Source: Anopheles merus (taxonomy: Eukaryota > Arthropoda > Insecta > Diptera > Culicidae). Taken from it: a DNA stretch of 64,000 nucleotides. Location of the stretch: assembly GCF_017562075.2 (NCBI RefSeq), contig NC_054084.1, forward strand, positions 38,441,499-38,505,498, given 5' to 3'. Numbering within the stretch: position 1 is the stretch's first letter; each line of letters starts with the position of its first letter. A model generated the notes under the pieces. That model did not search any database, was not told the origin of the DNA, and was given only the letters and a program-made list of their open reading frames with translations. A program made the translations under genes and the position numbers. Positions 50,901 to 61,759 of the stretch are shown here, one piece after another.

Positions 50901-52286
50901 ATTCAATGGGTCCTATGCGGCCTACTCATAGATGAATATAGAATACGCCACTTATCAAACCTTATTTTTTTCATTTAAACGCGTAAGAGAATAATTAATA
51001 CTTTTCACTGCGTTAATGAGTATTGCAATTTATTCAAAATAAGTTTTCATAGAACAGCTGCGGCGAATGCGGCCTCATAGGCACTACCTTAGGTAGCACA
51101 AAACCAATAAAACGCCTGACCGACAATTATTGCATGCATAATTAAGGTCGAACAGTTTGACGATCATGATAATGATGACACGATGCTCGCAAATTCAATG
51201 GAATGCTCATAGTTATAACATTTGCTGGTGCCGGAATGTTATTGTTGATTGATTACTGATGCAAACACTATTTACTCGTGCATAGCATCGGGCTCAAAGA
51301 ACATTTCCGCACGTATTAAGACGCTTCCGAGTACGATTGATCGAGCAAATACTATTCGCATTATTAAATTCCCGATTGTGCGTCTCCCTACGGTACACAA
51401 GAGCTGCTGGTTGAAGCATGGCATGCATAAAATTGTGCATTCACACATCTGCTGCTGTTGCTTCTGATGCATCGGAGCATCATGAATGGGCATGATTGTC
51501 ATCATCATCATCGTCAACATCTGCGCTTGCCTCAAGGTGTAGGTTTTGTTTGAACAGGAATACAATAATTTCCCCATGAATCGCTCCATTAGGCATAGAG
51601 GATAAAGGTGAGTAGGAGAGAGTGTGAAGGGGGAAAGCGATTGTCTCGTTTTGTGTCGTCTCATTAAACTGTGCTGCTTGAAGCGCCACTACACAATTTG
51701 CCGACTTTCTTCTTATCTTGTTTGGTCCTCGGAGTTTAGTGGCATTGTCGACGCATTAGCAACGTTGAACAGGTAGCAATTCACCGGCGCCAAGCTGTGT
51801 GTGAGTATGAATGTTTGTGTCTACCATAGTGCTCGGAAGCCCGTGAACCATGATTGTGTTGAGCAAAAGATCCCAAAACCTTAGCAAACGGGAATTGCCA
51901 TAGCTATGCAGCTTATTTTTTCACCGAGTGGCAACGTGAATTTTATAACGTTTTAGGCACTTCCATCTTGTGGAAAGGGATAATGTTACTGCACACAATC
52001 ACACACAAGCAAGAAGCGCTGTTAAGAACGCCGACGCCAAGAATGTTGACACCTATCGGTCGATGTCTCTCCGTTGCCTAAAGTTCCAGCTATCCCAGAG
52101 GACCGAAATAATCATTGTGGCTAAAACAGTTTAATTCATGACGATGTCGGTGAGCTCGCATTCTGGTTTTGCTGCACTTCATTCACTTCATAGCAATGCG
52201 CCATCTTCTCTACGAGCTGAATAACTACCTCTGCTTCGGCTGCCTAGCTGACTATTATTTAATCCATCGATACCTTCTACTTCCAG
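47931..52286. other. non-coding stretch, nothing recognised
   Basis: Contains short frames on both strands (48847-49149, 49254-49785, 51249-51689) with no motifs. A small CATCATCATCATCG run lies near 51500. No element ends were seen. Confidence 0.45.
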
Positions 52287-52391
52287 ACGCCTGTCAAGAC
52301 GTACCAGGAAATGCTCCAAAACTCTATGCTGGATGATGATCCAAATTCCAACACAACACTCGCCAGCAGTAAACTGAGCGAAGAGCTATGA
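52287..52391 (+). CDS. possible terminal coding exon or exon remnant, unrecognised
   Basis: A strong acceptor (CGATACCTTCTACTTCCAG) precedes 34 codons and a TGA. The peptide is strikingly protein-like: TPVKTYQEMLQNSMLDDDPN, then a Ser/Thr-rich end and KLSEEL. Directly after the stop, a second frame reads NLEKLG and later NKDVQELAKL with in-frame TAGs. Coding similarity may therefore have continued before a one-base loss at the stop. I cannot name the protein. It is either a last exon or a decaying exon of a longer gene. Confidence 0.4.
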   Translation, partial: TPVKTYQEMLQNSMLDDDPNSNTTLASSKLSEEL

Positions 52392-55300
52392 ACCTGGAGA
52401 AACTGGGACGATAGGGACCACGGAACAAAGATGTGCAGGAGCTAGCGAAGCTGTAGAGTAATTATGAATTGAGTGGGTACAATATCAAAATATTAAATGG
52501 TAGTTTAACATGAGACGGATTTCCCGCCCGCGGAGCTGCTGTCTCGTGAGCATTATGGATTAATTATGCACTGTATGCAGTGATTCTGGAACGTGCTTGA
52601 CATTTCGCACTGATTTAGTTAGCAATAAGATGATCCGAGAGTGAAATGCATAAGCACAAAAGCCAAAGGTGTGGTGTCCGTGTAGCTTCTTGTTGACTTG
52701 TTATTTTAATACCAGCTGCTAACGTAACTGTTCTTTGTATCTACGTCAAAGGGGTTGTTTAGCTCAGGCACACCATTGAGGTAATTTAATCATCGTTCTC
52801 GCGCTGGGCTCATTGGGTGCTTTTCGAGTGTTTACTTGGCGACAATTCGAGTCCATGTTTCATTTTTACGATGCTCATGTGCATGGATTTTTAGAAAGGT
52901 TGCATTTTTCCAATAGAGTTTATCAAGGGAAATTGGGAATTCTTTGGCATCGAAACATAATTCAATATGAATTTTAGATTTTCAAAATTGAAATGCAATT
53001 GGTTTTTTCCTGTCATACATGTGGTGTTGCTGTTTGTTTTTTTTATTTTTGTTGCGAAATTCTGTACGTCGCTTGGACGGTGATGAAAGACTATTGAACC
53101 ACAGTTATACTGCAGATTTTTTTTCTACATCGCTGGCAAGTGCAGTTTGATTTTGGTTAATTATTTGTCTTTACTAACAACGGGATACTGTTCGTGAACA
53201 TTTTGCTCTTTCGTCAAGACGAAGTGAGCTGCTTGCTAGTCCAGTTTATCATACAGGCAGCTCGCCGAAAATTATGGAGAAGGTGAGCCGCAAATGGAGA
53301 ATGTGTCTCGTGGAGCATCATTGCATTGTAGAGTTATTAAAAGCGTGTTGTTTAAAATGTATAGCTCGTAGCTCTCGTTTTACCAACCTTTCAGATATTA
53401 CGACCATTTTCTGGTAATGTCGATCTGGTACCCTATCGTAAGAGCCGGAGCGCAGCATAATTTGAGATACTTGTTACTTTCCTCACAGTTCCTCACACGT
53501 TTTATACTAGGAGCCAGTGGCAATTTTAACGGTAAGCAAAGACGATCTGCATGTCGTTTTGATGTATTTTCCTTGATATTTGCTGGACGATAAGCCACAG
53601 AATGAAGACAAGCTGTTACTATTACTTACGAGACAACCATCTGAATTGTTGATTGCTGATCTCACGCCAGTAAATCCGCTAAGGTATCTGGCTGCATACG
53701 TCAATGGTGTTCTACACGCTGGTTTGGGTTTGATGTTTCGTTCGATGGTTGATAGAGCGCTGCCCTAGGTTTAGGTTTATGAATTTGTTGCTCAAACAGT
53801 AGTTGCTAAAATATATAGACGGAATGTCAAATTCAGGAAGATTTTAAGCCACATCGGCAAACTAAAACGGATGTAACATGGTTTCGTTTTAACTTTATGT
53901 TTTTTTTTTTGGGAAAAATCAAGCACAGTTTATGAAACAAATATACAAATATGATTCTGTTGCAATTTAGTACATGCTGCCGCTAAATTTTCATAGATTG
54001 TTTAAGCCCTGACATTGTAGAAAAAGGCATAAGGCAAAACTACCACGCGCATACATCATTAATAAAATAAACTCACTGTTGCATCACAATCTCAGCTAAA
54101 GCCAACTTCAACAATGCAATATACAGTTAGTTTTGATTTTTATAGACAATCAATAAGATCTTTTTTTTGTTATTAATTACATTTTAATCATAACCAACAC
54201 TATGGTGTACCAATTTGACATCAAGCTATCTTTTAGAACACCAATGACAACCGTTGAAGACTTTTGGCAACTCTTAAATCCACTGATCTTCTACTCAAAG
54301 GCTGTAGGAGTATAAATATGAACAGTCTCTGGAGAATTTATGTGATTGGAGTAACGATGTGTTGTAAATACAAAACAATTTCGAAAACATTTATCATATT
54401 TTGACACGTCAAAAAGGGCCTTAATTGCTCAATGGTTTGAAAATTTGTTGTGGTCCTTAAACTTATATTCTTCAAAGCTAGATACAGAATTTCTAACAGT
54501 TTTTAGAAAGTTGAACAATTAGTTCGTATATCATTTGGTTTTCCGAAACCATTTTCAATCATTCAATTTATTGTGCGGAAAATTTAAATTAATTCAATTC
54601 AATTTCAATTTCAACTTCTTGTTTTAGCTACTGAAACAAAAGACGAAAATAAGATTTTGGTTTAAGCTAAAACTTAAGCTAAAATAAGCATGGCTTTACT
54701 TTATGTAGTGAGGACGAGTTTTCAGATTAATAGTTGTTGATTGATCCTCTGTGAGCAGTAAGGAGCAAAATAAAATGAAACATTATAAGGCAAACCATAT
54801 ACCGTTATAATTGAAATTACGGTCAACTTTATCAATCGGATCAATTTCGGACATTTGGAAAATGTCCATTAAACATCTTTATACCCAATCGCTGAACATG
54901 CTGCTTTTAAATTTATATAATTTTCACGATGTACTAAAGTAAATTAAAAATATATCTAACCCTTAGTAAGCCCTGATGACACAGTATTTTCTGTCAGTCA
55001 GTTCACCACCATATTCCATTCATATTTTATATTAATGAAAACATCGATATTAAAAAACAACAGACAAAACTACACCACCAACAAAAAAAAACAATGCAAT
55101 ATAATTTAGGTGGAACATGTAATAAAAAGCTTTTTTTGATTGTTTTTATCATACCACAGACTGATTGGTATCCAACATATTTCTACTTGTACGAGATGAT
55201 CGTCCAACCATCAGTGTTATTTAATTGAAAAGTGACTCACCGGAATTTTATCAACAGAAAAAATCATAAAAAAGAGGGAAAGCTAAAACCGAAGGTCACT

Positions 55301-56189
55301 TATACTTATTGTTAATACTTCTATTTCTAAGTGGTACGTGGTAGTACTAATTGAATTATGGGCCACTGGGCCCTATGCTATACTTCAGTTAGCTAATGTT
55401 GATCGCTATCGGTTAACGTTCGTCCTTTTACTTCGATTTTAGTGTGGCTTTTATCGGTAACCGGTTTCGAGCTTACATTGTGCTTACGATGAAGACACCC
55501 AAGCACCAGCACTTTTGTAATATTGCTGAATTGAGAAGTGCTAATGGATCGTGAAACATCGAACGTCCCGAGCTGGTGCCACCATTCGCTCCTGCATGAC
55601 CATGCCGACTTGGTTTAACGAATGGGATCGGACCATTGGCACAGGTACAGCACTTGAAGCATTGCCCAAGGGCAGTGGGAAATTGACTTTTAATCGAACA
55701 GCGTAGCAACGCGATAGAGCGTGCGGGTCGCACTTGGCGATCCATTCCCACCGTCGAAAACCTTCTCTCACTGGACGTCAGAACTGGGGAGGAATGTCCG
55801 CGAAAGAGTTGCCTGCGTCCCAACTCAGCTTACAGCAATTAATCGGAAATGGATAGGCAGCTCGCCCTCGAGTAGCATCCGAAGCCACTTCCGGGAATTC
55901 TAATAGGCACACGGGCTGGATCGCTGAGGATGATGGTGATTCCGCCTGCTTTTACGGCAGGAGGATGTCGATGGATCTCGTGGGTCGTTAAGCACGCGGG
56001 TATGGGTCAGCAGTCAGCTGCTCCAAAGGGCACAATATAAATTTGACGAGATATCGTAAGTACATGGAAAGCGTGGATCGTGGTCATCGTTTACTCGTGA
56101 AGCTCGCCTGTTTACTCACTCACCTGGTCGTGCCCAACTCCATTTTTTTTTCGTTCTTGCTTCACTGCCGTTCAATAAACGACCCTGGT
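52392..56189. other. non-coding stretch upstream of the TRIM-like exons
   Basis: 52.4-55.4 kb is AT-rich with nothing recognised; the 53580-53768 frame lacks an ATG and motifs. 55.45-56.1 kb is clearly GC-richer and stop-poor on both strands, and may contain the 5' untranslated or first exon sequence and promoter of the TRIM-like gene. No specific start could be fixed. Confidence 0.4.
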
Positions 56190-56219
56190 TGATGTGGCTA
56201 TTACTAAACCAATTGGTAG

Positions 56220-56412
56220 CACAATCTACCACTTCCTGGCTGACTTTCTACCCGACCGGTTCCTATGCCAACTGTGCCAGAAACTGCTACGCAAACCACG
56301 TGTGCTAGGCTATCTGCACACGTTTTGTCCGCCATGCTTGGAGCAGGTTGCCAAAATGGTCACGCACGGTTCTGGTAGCGCGTCAATGAAAATGCCGACG
56401 TCGGTTGGGACC
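56220..56412 (+). pseudogene. TRIM45-like gene, exon with first half of RING finger
   Basis: The frame encodes FLADFLPDRFLCQLCQKLLR, then PRVLGYLHTFCPPCLEQV: the first part of a RING domain (C-x2-C ... H-x2-C-x2-C), as in TRIM E3 ubiquitin ligases. The third zinc ligand, normally Cys in the P-C-L-H-T-F-C motif, is Tyr (GYLHTFC). The exon ends at 56412 in phase 0 at a good donor (ACC then GTAAGT). The frame has no ATG, so an upstream exon is needed; a possible acceptor is GGTAG before 56220. The last two RING cysteines are supplied by the exon at 58252 in matching phase. Loss of a ligand argues for decay. Confidence 0.75.
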
Positions 56413-56900
56413 GTAAGTTGTGAGCCTCATTGGTCAGTAAGTGTATGTGTGGGTATGTGTGTTTAAGTGTGTTCGGTTGTTGTACAACGCATATCAGTTT
56501 GCCGGCTGGTGTACGATAAGCAAAGATTTATTGAGGCCACATGTGGGGCACGTTTTGTGTTTTCCTATGCATGGCTTCGGTCGCTCACTTGACGGTTCGT
56601 GGAGCAGAGTGCAAGCAGAGTGTTGTTGTGTGGGTTTTTTTGTAGTGCTGTTTGCAGCAAATAAACAAACACAATTTAGACCATTATTCCTTGAGTTAAA
56701 GGATCTTTAGCTATTTTGAATTAGTTACCTTAAAGTGTGCTGAACCCTCAACTCTTACGAAAGGGTGTCGAAGTAGTAAAGCTGTATATTTGAAAACAGT
56801 ACAACTATAAGTATTTCTTGGTTTTTATTGTACATAAAGTTTTTTGTTTGTTAAATTTGCACTTCGGATCAACAATAAAAGTCTCAGTTTTCTTCTCTCT

Positions 56901-57060
56901 CTTGTTCTTCTACTTTGTCTCAACAATCGTTGCCGGTCAATGCCTGTCTGTACCACTTGGGGGTTGGCTTTCAGTGACTAATTGATATTCCCTATAGCTG
57001 AGATAGTCAGTCCTACGTATAGCGGCACAATTCATTTGCGACTTGAACCCATGATAGCTG
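56901..57060 (-). mobile_element. SINE copy, partial (head damaged)
   Basis: Aligns by eye with the two copies at 57.3 and 59.6 kb. On the minus strand it has a B-box-like GGTTCAAGTCG (57039-57049, one mismatch), the shared body (TACGTAGGACTGACTATC type) and a CT/AAG-rich tail. The A box is not recognisable and no target duplication was found, so it is truncated or diverged at its 5' end. Confidence 0.75.
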
Positions 57061-57338
57061 GTTTATCTACAGTGATGCGTAACTTATAAATTTGGATGTC
57101 TAAATATGTAAATATGATATTTATGCTTTATTTTAACTTTGGCATGTGTAGAATAAAATGCAAACACTTCAGTGAAATACAATTTTAAGTTCATGAGTAA
57201 AGTAAAAAATCGTTGCGTCACGTTTGAACTAAGTTATTAAAACTGATTTTTTTATTAAAACTACAAACAATACAACTATTTATCAAACAAGTTGGCGCTA
57301 CAGATGTTTATGCCAGTACTGATATGAAATGAAATAGT

Positions 57339-57548
57339 CTTCTTCTTCTTCTTTTGGCTCAACAACCGTTGTCGGTCAAGGCCTGCCTCTGTACCACTAC
57401 TTGTGGGCTTGGCTTTCAGTGACTTATTGATCCTCCCATAGCAGGATAGTCAGTCCTACGTATGGCGGCACGGTCTATTTGGGGCTTGAACCCATGACGG
57501 GCATGTTGTTAAGTCGTATGAGTTGACGACTGTACTACAAGACCGGCT
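57339..57548 (-). mobile_element. tRNA-derived SINE, full-length
   Basis: Read on the minus strand it begins GCCGGTCTTGTAGTACAGTC. It has an A box TAGTACAGTCG (57527-57537) and B box GGTTCAAGCCC (57482-57492), both fitting RNA polymerase III consensus. An unrelated body follows, and the copy ends in (AAG)n. A 12-bp direct repeat AAATGAAATAGT borders it (57327-57338 and 57549-57560). The body resembles SINEX elements of Anopheles. Transcribed by Pol III and mobilised by a LINE in trans, as in the family generally. Confidence 0.92.
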
Positions 57549-58251
57549 AAATGAAATAGTAATCAATGAAAAAAGATAGAATTATATCTTTCTCACTATA
57601 AGAACTGTTTGCGATCGCCGGTAAAGTCAGACAAGGTAAAGTATGCTCGTCATGGCCATTGAACGGTACGGTGCACTTTTCTTTAACTGCATGCTGTTGC
57701 AGATGTAGTAAATCAATAACACTTTAAAAGAGTTGAGTATCAGAAGTAATCACTCCCTTCACATTTAGCTGCTGTAAAACTGTAGCGAACAATGTAAAAG
57801 AGAACGGAAAATATATCGTCTTGTATTTGTTTGAGTAACGCTAGTCGTTTTATGCTGTTCAGCGGATTAGCACAAATTATGGAAAACAACTGATCGTGTA
57901 AAATGCCTTTAAAGCCCATCCATGCTAAATAAAACGCTCACAATTTGCGTTACATTTAAAGCGACATCGTCTCGTTGTAATTGGGCAAAGATGACACACA
58001 TTTCTGGTGAACTTATTTCAAAGAGGAGCGCACCAAGCAGGTGTCATCGTTACCAGGCGCATCCTTCAAAAGTGTACGTATACGTATAACACCACGGCAG
58101 TGAATGGATGAACGATCCGTGTGTGCTGCATGTCCCTCAATTTTGTGTCATTCGCAGCACTCAAACACCTTCTCCATTTTTATGTCGGTTTTCTTTTCCG
58201 TTTTTAACAGTTCAGAGATAAAGTTAAGACTAGGGTAATATATGGTGGCAG

Positions 58252-58469
58252 GGAAATGGCTGTCCCACCTGTAACCATCCAATGGAGCTGCCAGCGGGAC
58301 CAGGCGGTATTGGCCAGCTGCCGCAGCAATGTGTGGTGGTGAAGGAAATCGAGAACATCATTTCGCAGCATGGGCTATTATCGGGCTCTTCGTGGCATGG
58401 TTCACACACAAAATTGCACCATCATCAATCACGTTTGCTCGGTGCGAGTTATGTTCTGACGAAGTTGCT
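58252..58469 (+). pseudogene. TRIM45-like gene, exon completing the RING finger
   Basis: An acceptor (TGGTGGCAG) at 58251 opens in phase 0, matching the donor at 56412. The frame begins GNGCPTCNHPMELPAGPGGI, giving the last C-x2-C of the RING, then GIGQLPQQCVVVKEIENIIS as in the RING-to-B-box linker of TRIM proteins. A His/Ser-rich tail follows, to a donor (GCT then GTAAGT; exon end 58469, phase 2). That phase does not match the next recognised exon at 61065 (phase 0), so an exon carrying the first C-x2-C of B-box 1 is unrecognised or lost. Confidence 0.75.
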
Positions 58470-59638
58470 GTAAGTCATACATGACACGGAAGGACGAAAA
58501 GCGGGTGTATTGAGCGAGTGATATTTCTGTGTGGGAAACAGAATATCAGTTTTACACCCTATTTCATCCCATGGTAAGATTGAAAGACAGCGACAGTGAA
58601 AGGGTGAGCGACGGAAGGGGTAGAATATGGTAACCATACAGGCGGCGGAAACTCATCGGATTGGGTTCGAGAGTGGTCCAAAGTTTTGATTTAGCATTTG
58701 ATGCATAATGAGGATTGCTAGGAAGTAAGTTTATCATTAAATGTAGACTATGTGTTGTTGGAAAGTAGCAATCTCTAGCGTTAAGGAACTTTTGGAGTTG
58801 TTGATCATCGTCGATTATTCTGTTAAAATGATGGTTGGAAAGCAAATTTCTTCGGAATTTGATTTGCGGGTTCTACGTTCAAAGCATTTTTTAGGTATGT
58901 GAGAACTGTTCCAAAAATGCACATAAATGTCCGAAAATAATCCCTGATCAATCGCGGAAAAGTTTTGGATATAATTTTGCGTGGGCTGAATATTTACCGA
59001 TGTGTTTGAATTTCCAAAGTGTAAAAGACAGTGTATTCGTTATGTTGTCCTATTTATATTTTTTCTATGATTGCCATTCACGCGCTACTCATCATTTTCT
59101 ACCGAAATCATTTTCACTAGACGAAACTCACTGTAATCAAGTTATTATTTGACATCCAAGCGTAAACATTAGCGCCAAGCGGCAAGCCTGTTTATTTGTA
59201 TTTAAGTAGTGTTTTCATGTTCATGTCTAAAGGACGTTCGCATGGGTTTCACGTTGACCTTAGTTTGCTGATATATAACTATGTTAGATAACATTATCAA
59301 CTTATTCATATATCAGAGATTTCAACGAAAAATGCTTTGTCACTGGACGAAGAGATGGTCTGAATGAGAATCTAGTCCATCCGGTATCAGAAAAAAGGAG
59401 TGTGACGTAAAAACTATGTTCCCGCTTAGGTTGAGTATCACGTTTCTCGAAGAATGTTCAAACATAATGAGAATGAAACACACATAATTAATTATAGATG
59501 TTTTTTTTTTCAGAAATTGTGAGTATTTATTTTTCCAACGGATTAAAAATTTTAGCAAAAAGTCATTTTGTTTCTATTTCCTGGTAATTTTGCAAATTTT
59601 GTTAATTGCTTCTTTTCCACGATTAAATTAGTTTTCTT

Positions 59639-59840
59639 CTTCTTCTTTGGCACAACAACCGCTGTCGGTCAAGGCCTGCCAGTACACACCCACTAATGAG
59701 TGAGCTTGGCTTTCAGTGACTTATTGTTACCATAGCAGGATAGTCAGTCCTACGTATGGGGGCATGTTCTATTCGGGACTTGAACCCATTTTGTTACGTC
59801 GTACGAGTTGACGACTGTACCATCGGACCGGCCTTATTAG
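59639..59840 (-). mobile_element. tRNA-derived SINE, full-length
   Basis: Minus-strand head with A box TGGTACAGTCG (59812-59822) and B box GGTTCAAGTCC (59776-59786), both perfect Pol III consensus matches. It has the same body and (AAG)n tail as the 57.3-kb copy. It is flanked by a 16-bp direct repeat with one mismatch (TTAAATTAGTTTTCTT at 59623-59638, TTAAATTCGTTTTCTT at 59841-59856). It lies in the presumed intron between the RING and B-box exons, opposite to the gene's direction. Confidence 0.92.
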
Positions 59841-61064
59841 TTAAATTCGTTTTCTTACTAAAGCAATATTAAAAGTAATAGATAAGGTTGACAAATTTCG
59901 AACTTGTTCCTTAATTTGGTTGTTGACAACAACAATTTTTATCAATATTATTAATTCGAGATAAAGTTGCTCACATAATCAATGGTACACGTGCATTTCT
60001 AAATTTTGCACTAGTATCAATCAAGGTTCAATCAGCCATAGGTGGATGGAGGAATGAATGCTAGAAAAAGAAATTTATATGTACTCGCCGTCTAAATATT
60101 GCGCAATATATTAAGCATATTGCGAATATTGCAATTGAGTTTCTTATTCTCAAGATTTTCGTTCGATATGTTGATGCCGAGATCCGAGTAAAAGCAAAAA
60201 TCCTTAGATACAACAATGCCTTCCACATTCACCGAATCAAATACGTTTGCCAAGATGGAATATGGTATGGATTTAACAGAAGCGTTCAATAAAAACACCT
60301 CTAATAATAACTAGCCACTTGAGCACCAAATGCATCTGAAAGCTATGTTTCCACTCTGATAAACTTCAGCTATTCGTTTATCGCACTGCCAATCACTTTA
60401 TTCAAACAAGTTTTGATCAGCAAAAAAAATAGTTATTTTAGCAAACAGTTTTCATACATTAATTTGGCCAAAGTTCGCCACCTATCGAATAAGCCACATA
60501 TTTAATAAGCCACATCGAGGTTTTTCTGTTTCATTTTATGGAAAAATGTACCACTTTCGTTTTGTTTTATTTTCTATACCACTAATCTTTCATCATCACA
60601 TCAATGTCAATCCAATTTGATTCAAACGGGGTCAGCGGTCAGCGAAACCAATCTCAACCGCAACACTGTCCCCTCGGTACCGCGCCTGCTTGTGCTCCAC
60701 GTGTCACTGTGCTTCCAGTCACGATGTTTATCACCGTTTTTTGTGTGGCCAACTTCTGTTTTGTTCGCTAGCCGTCAGTTTCCATGTTATGAAACATTAT
60801 GGAATTAAGTTTCTCGCTCCTACAACACTCATCCGACCAAATCCCTTATGAAAATACTCGCATTCTAACACAGCGCCACCGAGCGCAACAGTGTTTTTAC
60901 ACGCCTTGCTCGAGTTAAAAACTAATTCGACTTCTTCAATTTAATTTTCACACCACAAACACTGGTTGGTACCCATTAGCTCCTCTCCCCTGAATCACCC
61001 TCTTGGGCGGATGAAATTCAAATACATCTACATTTCTGTTTCACTGTATGGCATTTATTTTCAG

Positions 61065-61319
61065 CTACCGGCAACCGTATGCTGTCAAAGATGTGCATTG
61101 AAGCTATGTAACTTTTGCGGGGAAGCATATAGGCGGCAATCAGGGCTGATGAAAGTGCGGACCCAACGGACCCCGCTCATCCCGAGGGAGGGCGACTCGG
61201 TACTACGCTCGATTAAATGTCCGATACATCCGGAACATCAAATAAAACTATACTGCACCACTTGCCACCAGGTGGTCTGCGGTGAGTGTAGCACGCTGCT
61301 GCTCCGGGACTATTGGTGA
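61065..61319 (+). pseudogene. TRIM45-like gene, B-box exon ending in a premature stop
   Basis: A textbook acceptor (TTTATTTTCAG) precedes 61065. The frame gives the second half of B-box 1 (CCQRCALKLCNFCGEAYRRQ), close to TRIM45's HFCCQAHRRQ but with the zinc-binding His replaced by Tyr. B-box 2 follows (CPIHPEHQIKLYCTTCHQVV, CGEC), where the expected His-x2-His end reads DYW and then TGA at 61317-61319. The downstream coiled-coil similarity lies in other frames. Family role: ubiquitin ligase and scaffold protein in the cytoplasm or nucleus. This copy seems unable to fold its zinc modules. Confidence 0.75.
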
Positions 61320-61339
61320 ACGATTATGGGTAACATCCC

Positions 61340-61657
61340 CTGGAGGGCTATGTGATGCAGTCGTTGGGTAAGTTGAACAACTTGACCGTACGAATCATCA
61401 GCCGCTGTGAGACGCTGATCTACGCTTAACGAATAGATCGGTAACATTTGCCAGACAAAGATGGTAATGATAATGGCCCGGAACTTGGATCTTGGTAAGT
61501 GCTGAAGAAAAAGAAAAAGAAACAGGGGCTTCAGAAGTAAATTGCAAATTTTAATTTAACCCTAGAGATTATTGTGGAAAAACCGGTTACACCGGACTTC
61601 CAACGACGTGTTGGATTGCTGATACGATACACCAACCCGTATGGTGATGAGGGGTAA
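61340..61657 (+). pseudogene. TRIM45-like gene, degraded coiled-coil region with a short intron
   Basis: After the premature stop, one frame holds LEGYVMQSLGKLNNLTVRII (about 61350 on), and another holds ICQTKMVMIMARNLDL up to a clean donor (CTTG then GTAAGT; exon end 61494). A 71-bp intron (61495-61565, ending CCCTAG) joins to EIIVEKPVTPDFQRRVGLLI in frame. NLDLEI resembles the SDLEI segment of TRIM45 after the coiled coil. TAA follows at 61655. Just beyond, in another frame, VCSKEKAGKI (about 61730) recalls TRIM45 FCPQEKAGQ. The bulk of the coiled coil and the filamin domain is not visible. Confidence 0.6.
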
Positions 61658-61759
61658 CGCAAAAAGAAATCGTAATCTAACAATCCATTTCCTGGACCGG
61701 TTTAGTGGAGTTTTTCCGCTTTTAAATGTTTGTAGTAAGGAAAAAGCCGGGAAAATACT

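Noticed and set aside
53580..53768. 62-codon plus frame with protein-like composition
   Set aside because: No ATG at its start (TTG), an in-frame stop two codons upstream, no acceptor and no family recognised.
55473..55823. 116-codon minus frame in a GC-rich block
   Set aside because: Both strands are open here because of higher GC; no motif. More likely the 5' region of the TRIM-like gene.
57339..59840. tRNA genes suggested by perfect A and B boxes
   Set aside because: The heads do not fold as complete tRNAs; they continue into a SINE body with an (AAG)n tail and target duplications.
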